Of a stretch of DNA of 6,578 nucleotides, positions 1-5,571 are shown one piece after another (within the stretch, counting starts at the first letter, position 1; each line of letters starts with the position of its first letter). The stretch comes from Spirochaetaceae bacterium (lineage in GTDB: Bacteria; Spirochaetota; Spirochaetia; SZUA-6; Bin103). The stretch is from contig JAPOQV010000599.1 of NCBI GenBank assembly GCA_026710565.1, forward strand, positions 1 to 6,578, read 5' to 3'. The notes beneath the pieces are model-generated. The model worked only from the letters and a program-made list of their open reading frames with translations, searched no databases and was not told where the DNA came from. The translations under genes and the position numbers were made by a program.

Positions 1-249
1 CGGCGGCGCATCCCGGCGCTGGCCGGTGCGGCGGGAGCGTGCGGCCGGAGCTGCCTGTACACGATGGCGCCGGATGCGCACTTCCTGATCGACCGCGTGC
101 CGGGGACCGAGCGCCTGGTGGTGGCCGGCGCCGGCAGCGGCCACGCGTTCAAGTTCGGCGGGGTGCTCGGCCCGCTGGTCGCCGCCGTGGTCGAGGACCG
201 CCCGGATCCGGCGGGCGCGCCGCTGCGCATCGGCGGCCGGCTGTCGTGA
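1..249 (+). CDS. FAD-dependent amine oxidase of the sarcosine oxidase / N-methyltryptophan oxidase type, C-terminal 82 residues (5' end outside window)
   Basis: The reading frame is open from base 1 to the TGA at 247-249, giving the last 82 residues of a larger protein (this family is usually about 370-390 residues). The visible CLYTMAPDAHFLID block (Cys codon 52-54) matches the segment of monomeric sarcosine oxidase and SolA-type oxidases whose cysteine carries the covalent 8-alpha-S-cysteinyl flavin. GSGHAFKFG follows; its lysine (codon 151-153) aligns with the lysine that binds the substrate carboxylate in sarcosine oxidase. The ending APLRIGGRL resembles the family's C-terminal strand. 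Such enzymes oxidise secondary or N-methyl amino acids with O2, yielding an imine/aldehyde and H2O2 in the cytoplasm. The substrate cannot be told from this fragment. The stop overlaps the GTG start of the SNF2 gene, so the two are probably co-transcribed. Family assignment is confident; substrate is unknown. Confidence 0.88.
   Translation, partial: RRRIPALAGAAGACGRSCLYTMAPDAHFLIDRVPGTERLVVAGAGSGHAFKFGGVLGPLVAAVVEDRPDPAGAPLRIGGRLS
246..249 (+). promoter_or_regulatory. GTGA stop/start overlap coupling oxidase and SNF2 gene
   Basis: The GTG start codon (246-248) and the oxidase TGA stop (247-249) share bases. No strong Shine-Dalgarno sequence precedes the GTG, only a GC-rich stretch, which fits re-initiation by ribosomes finishing the oxidase. 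This is a reading of the layout, not proof of coupling. Confidence 0.55.
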
Positions 250-3200
250 ACTTCCCGCAGCCTGAACGGATCGATTTGAAAGCCGGCTTCCAGTCCCTGT
301 CGCCGCCGGCGCGGTCCATGGCGCTGGCCTGCGGGGTCCTGACCCCTCTCACCTTCGATGCCTCGGACCTGGCACGCATACTCCGGTCCGCGGGCATCAA
401 GTCGGACGGGCGCTCCTTCACCGTCACGCTCGTCAAGAAAACCGTCGAAGAACTGGAACGGAGCGGCGTCATCGACCGCTCCGATCAGCGCTCGCGGATG
501 GCAACCGCACCGCAGTGGACGCCGTGGCTGACCATGGAAGCGCACCGTGCCGACCTGCTGGAGCGAATCCAGACCGCCTACGACAAGGCGATCCCCTCCT
601 ACTACGGCTACGGACGGCCGGGCCGGGAACCGATGAGGCTGCGCTGCGCCGCGGTTGCCGGTCGTTTCGACCTCCTGCCCCACGGCATGGAGCCGTCAGA
701 ATGGGGATTCCTGGCTCAGCCCGGCGCGGCCGTACTGCTCGGCACCCTGCCAGAGCAGCACCGCGATGCCGCGCTCAGAGGCTGTCTGGACGAGGTGATC
801 GGCGCCGCCGCATCCCCCGAGCCCACCGTGGCCGCGTGCCGGGAGCTCGCTTCAGGCCTCGAGCCGTTCGCGGTGGACATCGCCTTCATCCGCATCCTGC
901 AGGGACGTCTGGACGACGCGCCGGCCATCTTCGCCGAGCTGCCTGCGCAGCGGCAGGACAGCAGCGCGGTGCGCACCGGACGCGCCGCCGTGGATGCCCT
1001 GGTCTCCACCCTGCGCGGCGATGACGAGTCGGCACTCCGTTCCATCGAGGCGGCCGTCGCGGCCCGCAGAGCCGCCGGCGGGAGAGACGCGTCGGTGCCG
1101 GAGTCGACCCCTTTCGTCCTCTCCCTGCTCTCACTCGTGCGCACCGATACGCCGTCCAACCGAATCCTGGTCGCGGACCTCCTGAACGCGGGCCGCCGGC
1201 AGCGGTTCGCACCGCGGGTCCTGGAGACGGTCGCCGCCGCCACGGAGCTCCGCGCCGGCATGAAACCCGCCAGGGACAGCGAGTTCGCGCCCGACCTTCG
1301 CGCGTTGCTGGGCGGATGGGTCTGCTGCTGGGCGAAACGCGTCATCACTCCCTACCTCGGGTCCGATGCGCGTTCCGCATTCGGCGGGTACCTCGATCGT
1401 GTCGCAGCGCATGGTTTCTCGTGGGCGCTGGCCGAGTGTCTGGCGGTCATAGGCCAGGCCGGCGCGACGCTGAACCCACGCCGCCGGTCGCCGGCGGCCG
1501 CAGCCAAGCAGGCGGAGGCGATGCACCGGCAACTCGGCACGCAGACGCTGGCAACGCTGGTGCCGGCGTCCGCGCGATGGGAGTACCCGCTCAGAACGCT
1601 GGAGCAGTTCGCGTTCGAGACCCGCGGCAAGACGGCCAAGGCCGGCACGGATACCGCGCCCGGCCGCCGGCGCCGGCTGGCATGGGTAGTGACGCACGAC
1701 GGAGACGCCGTCACCGTCACCCCTCGGGAACAGCGCGGCTCCGCGAACGGCACGTGGTCGAAAGGCAGCGTGCGGTCGCTGACATGGCTGGCCAATTCGG
1801 CCGACGGGACCGAATTCCTGCAGGCACAGGACCGCGCTGCGGCCGAAGTGATCAAGCGCGAACGGTTCGGTCTGCAGACGCCGTCGCAGTCCCGCTTCGC
1901 GAAAGCGGTGCTGCATGAGCTCATCGGCCATCCCCACGTCTTCAACGCGGCCGGCGATGTAATCGACGTCGTCCGCGGCGAGCCGGAGCTGGTCATCGAG
2001 CGCCATTCGCGCGGCGTGCTGGCCACCATCGTGCCGGACGACTGGGATCAGGAGCGCTACCACGCCCGCATGGTGGACGAACGGCGGTGCGTGGTGATCC
2101 GGTTCACGCCCGAGCACCAGCAGTTGCGGAAGATCATCCCGAAGGGGGGCTTGAAGTTGCCGGCCAAGGCCGGTCCCCGCCTGCTGGAGGCCGCGGCGGC
2201 GCTCGTGCCCGTCCTGCGCGTTCATGGCGGGGTCGAGGGCAGTGCCGGCTCCGCGCGCCGCATCGAGGCGGACGTGCAACCCAGGGTACGCCTGGAGCCG
2301 TTCGACGCCGGGCTGGCCGCGAGGGTGGTGGTCGAGCCGATCCCCGGCTCCGACACGTGCTTCGCACCCGGCGCGGGCGGCGCGCTGGTGTTCGCTCAGC
2401 AGGCCGGCGAGCCCGTGCAGGCTCGGCGCGATCTGGCGGCCGAACGGACGGCGGCCGAGCGCATCGCGGCGGCGTGTCCACGGCTCGCCGGCAGCGATGC
2501 GGCGCCGTGGTCGGTCGAGCTGCCCGATCCGGCAGGCGCGCTGGAACTGCTGGAGCAGCTCGACGCAGCCGCCGCGCCGTGCCTGTGGCCGCAGGGCGAG
2601 CGGTTCAAGATCGTACGGCGCGCCAACATACGCCAGTTCGGGCTGAAGATCAGGACGGCCGACGACTGGGTGCAGGCATCCGGTCAGCTCCGCATCGACG
2701 AGCGGCGTACGCTCAATCTGAAACAGTTGTTCGCGTTGCTGGACGCCAATCCCGGCTCCCGGTTTCTGGAATTGGAGGAGGGCGAGTTCCTCTCGCTGAC
2801 GGCGTCGTTCCGCCGCCAGTTGGACGATCTGAACAGCGTGTCCTCCGCGGCGGCGCGCGGCGCACGGCGCCTGCATGCGGTCGCCGCGCTCGCCCTGGCG
2901 GAGTGGATCGATGAGACCCGGCTGGACGCGGACGAGGAGTGGCGCGCACGGCAGCAGCGGCTGCGGGACGCGCAGGAGTGCGAGCCGGAGGTGCCGAGCA
3001 CGCTGCAGGCGGAGTTGCGCCCCTATCAGCAGGAGGGGTTCCGCTGGCTGTCGCGCCTGAGCCGCTGGGGCGCAGGGGCCTGCCTGGCCGATGACATGGG
3101 GCTCGGCAAGACCGTGCAGGCGCTCGCGCTGCTGCTGGAGCGCGCGGCGGGCGGACCGGCGCTGGTGGTCGTGCCGACCTCGGTCGTCCCGAACTGGATC

Positions 3201-4469
3201 GAGGAGGCGCGCCGCTTCGCGCCGACGCTGCAGGTGCGGGCGTGCACCGGCGCCGCGGCCGCACGCGCCTCCCTGCTCGCGGATCTCGGGCCGTTCGACG
3301 TGGTCGTCACCACCTACGCGCTGCTGCACATCGACGCGGAGCGGCTCTGCGGGATCGAGTGGCACAGCGCGGTGCTCGACGAGGCGCAGGCGATCAAGAA
3401 TCCGGCCGCCAAACGCTCGCGCGCCGCCCGTGGCCTCGCGGCCGGATTCCGCATGGTCACCACCGGAACGCCGATCCAGAACAGCCTCACGGACCTGCAC
3501 TCGCTGTTCACCTTCATCAACCCGGGCGTGCTGGGTTCTCTCCAGCAGTTCCGGCGCACCTTGGCCGCGCCCATCGAGGAAGACGCGAACGGCGCGGCGC
3601 GGGCACGGTTGCGGCGCCTGGTGGCGCCGTTCGTCCTGCGCAGGCTCAAGGCGGAGGTGCTGGAAGACCTGCCGCCGCGCACCGAGATCACGCTGCACGT
3701 GGAGCTGTCGCCGGCCGAGGCGTCGTTCTACGAGGCACTGCGCCGGCGGGCGGTGGAGGATCTGCAGGCACAGCGCGCCCGGGAGTCCGACGACGACGAG
3801 GGCCGGATGCTGATCCTGGCGCACCTGACGCGACTGCGGCGCGCGTGCTGCAACCCGGCCCTGGTGGACCCGTCCGGCGCTCCGGCCAGCTCCAAGCTCG
3901 CGATGTTCGCCGAGACCATCGCCGAGCTGCTTGTCAACCACCACAAGGTGCTGGTGTTCTCGCAGTTCGTCGGCCACCTGAAGCTGCTGGAGGCGTACCT
4001 GAAGGAGGCGGACATCGGCTATCAGTACCTCGACGGCAGCATCTCCGTCGGCGCGCGCCGCGAGCGGATCGCGGCGTTCCAGGGCGGGCAGGGGGACGTG
4101 TTCCTGATCTCGCTGACGGGGGGCGGGGTCGGCTTGAACCTGACCGCCGCCGACTACGTGATTCACATGGACCCCTGGTGGAATCCGGCGGTCGAGGATC
4201 AGGCGTCGGACCGCGCCCACCGCATCGGTCAGACCCGCCCGGTGACCATCTACCGCCTGGTCACCAGGGGCACGATCGAGGAGCAGATCGTCGACCTGCA
4301 CCACCACAAGCGCGAGCTCGCCGAGCGCCTGCTTGCGACCGGCGGCACGCCCACCCGCCTGGACCCCGCCGAGCTGCTGGCGCTGCTGCGGCAGCCGCTC
4401 TCGTCCGCTCCGGTGAGGGGAGAAGGACAAGGCGCCGGCGACCGGCTCGGAGGCGGCGGCGATGCCTGA
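246..4469 (+). CDS. Large SNF2-family DNA-dependent ATPase (DEAD/DEAH-like helicase superfamily 2), 1407 aa
   Basis: SNF2 proteins use ATP to translocate on double-stranded DNA and remodel or strip bound proteins. The motor fills the C-terminal third. LRPYQQEG starts at about residue 924, DMGLGKT (Walker A, Lys955) is at 950-956, and DEAQ (Walker B) at 1045-1048. TGTPIQN (motif III) is at 1073-1079, and a complete second RecA lobe ends with DRAHRIGQ (motif VI) at 1322-1329. All expected catalytic residues are present, so it should be active. A SNF2-associated-type segment lies just upstream (about 805-865, DWVQASGQLRI through FLELEEGEFLSL). Residues 1-90 look like a winged helix. About 90-480 is helical and repeat-like and about 480-800 is mixed; I recognise neither, and no SWIM zinc-finger cysteine pattern is visible. 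I chose GTG 246 because it overlaps the upstream stop and keeps the winged helix whole. An ATG at 318 is the alternative. The frame runs further upstream to base 39, but that part lies over the oxidase gene and is a shadow. Last ~25 residues are low-complexity. Confidence 0.95.
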   Translation: MNFPQPERIDLKAGFQSLSPPARSMALACGVLTPLTFDASDLARILRSAGIKSDGRSFTVTLVKKTVEELERSGVIDRSDQRSRMATAPQWTPWLTMEAHRADLLERIQTAYDKAIPSYYGYGRPGREPMRLRCAAVAGRFDLLPHGMEPSEWGFLAQPGAAVLLGTLPEQHRDAALRGCLDEVIGAAASPEPTVAACRELASGLEPFAVDIAFIRILQGRLDDAPAIFAELPAQRQDSSAVRTGRAAVDALVSTLRGDDESALRSIEAAVAARRAAGGRDASVPESTPFVLSLLSLVRTDTPSNRILVADLLNAGRRQRFAPRVLETVAAATELRAGMKPARDSEFAPDLRALLGGWVCCWAKRVITPYLGSDARSAFGGYLDRVAAHGFSWALAECLAVIGQAGATLNPRRRSPAAAAKQAEAMHRQLGTQTLATLVPASARWEYPLRTLEQFAFETRGKTAKAGTDTAPGRRRRLAWVVTHDGDAVTVTPREQRGSANGTWSKGSVRSLTWLANSADGTEFLQAQDRAAAEVIKRERFGLQTPSQSRFAKAVLHELIGHPHVFNAAGDVIDVVRGEPELVIERHSRGVLATIVPDDWDQERYHARMVDERRCVVIRFTPEHQQLRKIIPKGGLKLPAKAGPRLLEAAAALVPVLRVHGGVEGSAGSARRIEADVQPRVRLEPFDAGLAARVVVEPIPGSDTCFAPGAGGALVFAQQAGEPVQARRDLAAERTAAERIAAACPRLAGSDAAPWSVELPDPAGALELLEQLDAAAAPCLWPQGERFKIVRRANIRQFGLKIRTADDWVQASGQLRIDERRTLNLKQLFALLDANPGSRFLELEEGEFLSLTASFRRQLDDLNSVSSAAARGARRLHAVAALALAEWIDETRLDADEEWRARQQRLRDAQECEPEVPSTLQAELRPYQQEGFRWLSRLSRWGAGACLADDMGLGKTVQALALLLERAAGGPALVVVPTSVVPNWIEEARRFAPTLQVRACTGAAAARASLLADLGPFDVVVTTYALLHIDAERLCGIEWHSAVLDEAQAIKNPAAKRSRAARGLAAGFRMVTTGTPIQNSLTDLHSLFTFINPGVLGSLQQFRRTLAAPIEEDANGAARARLRRLVAPFVLRRLKAEVLEDLPPRTEITLHVELSPAEASFYEALRRRAVEDLQAQRARESDDDEGRMLILAHLTRLRRACCNPALVDPSGAPASSKLAMFAETIAELLVNHHKVLVFSQFVGHLKLLEAYLKEADIGYQYLDGSISVGARRERIAAFQGGQGDVFLISLTGGGVGLNLTAADYVIHMDPWWNPAVEDQASDRAHRIGQTRPVTIYRLVTRGTIEEQIVDLHHHKRELAERLLATGGTPTRLDPAELLALLRQPLSSAPVRGEGQGAGDRLGGGGDA
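4449..4453 (+). promoter_or_regulatory. Shine-Dalgarno GGAGG for the DUF1697 relic
   Basis: GGAGG lies eight bases upstream of the ATG at 4462, inside the last codons of the SNF2 gene. The spacing is near ideal. It supports the ATG at 4462 as a genuine, still recognisable translation start even though the protein it once began is destroyed. Confidence 0.65.
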
Positions 4470-4566
4470 GCACCACCTCGCGCTCCTGCGCGGCATCAAC
4501 GTGGGCGGCAACGTGCTGTTCCGTGCGCGAGCTCGCCGCTCTGCTGGACGAGCGGTAGCTGCATGA
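4462..4566 (+). pseudogene. DUF1697 family protein, N-terminal remnant, frameshifted and truncated
   Basis: From the ATG at 4462 the frame reads MPEHHLALLRGINVGGNVLF. This matches the hallmark opening of DUF1697 proteins (ALLRGINVGG followed by a variable NN-V/I-LP segment). The family's next helix, usually like M/V-x-EL-x-ALLEELG, is present as VRELAALLDER, but one base out of register (codons 4523-4555, then TAG 4556-4558). A frameshift therefore lies at about 4513-4525, beside a short deletion in the GGNNxLP region. Intact family members are about 170-190 residues, so over 80 percent is gone. The unshifted frame continues with junk (RARARRSAGRAVAA) to TGA 4564-4566. Its start overlaps the SNF2 stop by 8 bases, and its stop overlaps the methyltransferase start as ATGA. 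The molecular role of DUF1697 is unknown to me. The fragment is too short for a fold but may still be translated as a 34-residue coupling peptide. Confidence 0.8.
4563..4566 (+). promoter_or_regulatory. ATGA stop/start overlap between DUF1697 relic and methyltransferase
   Basis: The relic ORF's TGA (4564-4566) overlaps the methyltransferase ATG (4563-4565). The methyltransferase lacks a clear ribosome binding site of its own while the relic has a good one, so ribosomes translating the relic are the likely source of initiation here. Confidence 0.5.
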
Positions 4567-5468
4567 AGAACTACGTCGTGGAGAACTTGACGCGCTACCG
4601 GAAGGTGGGCGACCGCGTCGTCGACGTGAGGGCGGAGCCGAAGCACGGCGGCACGGACCACCCGGACTTCTCCTCGCGCGGCTTTCTGGAAGACGTGATC
4701 CCCCGGCTCCGGTTCGGCGGGGAGCGGCCCACGGCGCTGGAGCTGGGAACGGGGGGGGGGCCGGGCGCGCTGTTCCTGGCCGCCCATGGCTTCCGGGTGC
4801 ACGGCATCGACCTGATCCCGAAGGCGATCGAGCAAGCCCGGCGCAACGCGTCGGCGCGCGGCGTCGAGGCGGCCTTCGAGGTCCGGGACGTCACCCGCAT
4901 CCCGCACGCCGGGCCGGCGTACGACCTGATCGTCGACAGCTACTGCCTGCAGGGCATCGCGCTCGACGCGGACCGGGACGCGGTGTTCCGCGCCGTCAAG
5001 GCTCGGCTGGATCCGGGCGGCTACTACGTGGTCAGCACCGCGATGTACGAAGCCCACCGCCACCACCCCGAACGTCACGTGGTGGACCGCGCGACGGGCC
5101 GGAGGTTCGACGGCTTCGACGACGACTGCCTGTACGACCCGCACACCGATCTGTGCTACTGGCCGTACGACGGCGAGGCCGAGATCGACGGCGCCATCAC
5201 CGTCGGCGGGGCGCACTTCTTCCCGGCCCGCCGGTATCGCAACGGTCCGCGGCTGCGGAAGGAAGTCGAGTCCTACGGCTTCGAGGTGCTCCTGCAGAGC
5301 GGCGAGTGGGGCGAGAACCTCGTCGCCGTCCACCGCGGCAGAGGTGTCCGTCCACATGACGCTTCCCACGGTGGGGCCAGGGCCTTGCGTGCGGAGGGGT
5401 CACTTCATCTGTTGAATCCCGCCCCATCGTCGCCAAACCTGCAAGTTCGCTTGGCACCGCCAGCCTGA
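4563..5468 (+). CDS. Class I SAM-dependent methyltransferase, 301 aa
   Basis: A Rossmann-fold methyltransferase transferring a methyl group from S-adenosylmethionine to an unidentified acceptor, probably a small molecule. Motif I is ALELGTGGGPGALFLA (ELGTGGGPG at 60-68). The acidic residue ending strand 2 is Asp83 in GIDLIP. Asp109 in VRDVTRIP fits the adenine-contacting position. YDLIVDSYCLQGI (from 120) is motif IV, and LDPGGYYVVST (149-159) is the strand 5 region. There is no NPPY-type DNA-methyltransferase motif and no signal peptide or membrane segment. The recognisable fold ends near WGENLVAVHRGR (about residue 259). The remaining ~42 residues are low-complexity, with lower-GC codons at the end. 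The ATG at 4563 has no strong Shine-Dalgarno and overlaps the DUF1697 relic's stop as ATGA, suggesting expression by coupling. Motif I contains a G10 run. Family is certain; substrate is unknown. Confidence 0.9.
   Translation: MKNYVVENLTRYRKVGDRVVDVRAEPKHGGTDHPDFSSRGFLEDVIPRLRFGGERPTALELGTGGGPGALFLAAHGFRVHGIDLIPKAIEQARRNASARGVEAAFEVRDVTRIPHAGPAYDLIVDSYCLQGIALDADRDAVFRAVKARLDPGGYYVVSTAMYEAHRHHPERHVVDRATGRRFDGFDDDCLYDPHTDLCYWPYDGEAEIDGAITVGGAHFFPARRYRNGPRLRKEVESYGFEVLLQSGEWGENLVAVHRGRGVRPHDASHGGARALRAEGSLHLLNPAPSSPNLQVRLAPPA
4751..4760 (+). repeat. G10 homopolymer inside the SAM-binding loop codons of the methyltransferase
   Basis: Ten consecutive G bases, flanked by C on both sides, encode the last base of Thr and three Gly codons in ELGTGGGPG. 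With ten G the frame is correct on both sides. Any gain or loss not divisible by three would shift the frame about 63 codons into the protein and abolish it. The tract is also a typical place for sequencing or assembly length errors. Confidence 0.95.
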
Positions 5469-5571
5469 TGAGACTGTACCGAACAGCGCTCGGGCCGCCT
5501 CATGGTCACGGGCGGCCGAAAGCGTGGCGGCCGTTCTGTGCATTGACGTAGATGAGGAGGCGTGAGACCCG
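5469..5571 (+). other. Intergenic stretch between methyltransferase and HNH-family gene
   Basis: About 100 bases without a supported gene. It holds an inverted repeat GGCCGCC (5493-5499) / GGCGGCC (5511-5517) with an 11-base loop and no following T run. It also holds a second copy of GGCGGCCG at 5526-5533, 15 bases after the copy at 5511-5518, and a small CTGT-ACCGA-ACAG palindrome at 5474-5486. A TTGACG at 5543-5548 resembles a -35 box but lies too close to the start codon and has no matching -10. I see no convincing promoter or terminator. The hairpin could be a weak terminator or an operator. Confidence 0.4.
5554..5560 (+). promoter_or_regulatory. Shine-Dalgarno GAGGAGG for the HNH-family gene
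   Basis: GAGGAGG ends 11 bases before the ATG at 5572. The spacing is slightly long, but this is the only strong site nearby. A GTG at 5562 follows it more closely but opens a different frame whose product is a compositional shadow, so ATG 5572 is chosen on protein homology. Confidence 0.6.

Noticed and set aside
39..245. In-frame upstream extension of the SNF2 gene to ATG at 39
   Set aside because: It lies wholly over the recognisable C-terminal codons of the oxidase, and its translation is Arg/Gly-rich noise.
3242..4558. 438-codon + strand frame over the helicase motor
   Set aside because: It is out of frame with the clear SNF2 motifs. Only its last codons (VRELAALLDER, 4523-4555) carry meaning, as part of the DUF1697 relic.
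1131..5369. Very long antisense open frame of about 1412 codons on the - strand
   Set aside because: It is a mirror of the GC-biased third positions of the SNF2 and methyltransferase genes. Its translation is Arg/Ala/Gln/Val-rich with no recognisable domain, and it spans the junctions of real genes on the other strand.
246..5468. DISARM-like defence locus (SNF2 DrmD plus methyltransferase)
   Set aside because: No DrmA, DrmB or DrmC homolog is present. The methyltransferase is of small-molecule type without NPPY or DNA-recognition features, and the N-terminal half of the SNF2 protein is not recognisably DrmD.
5474..5486. CTGT-N5-ACAG palindrome as a LexA/SOS box
   Set aside because: The classical proteobacterial box has an 8-base spacer. 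The spacing here is wrong and there is no associated promoter.
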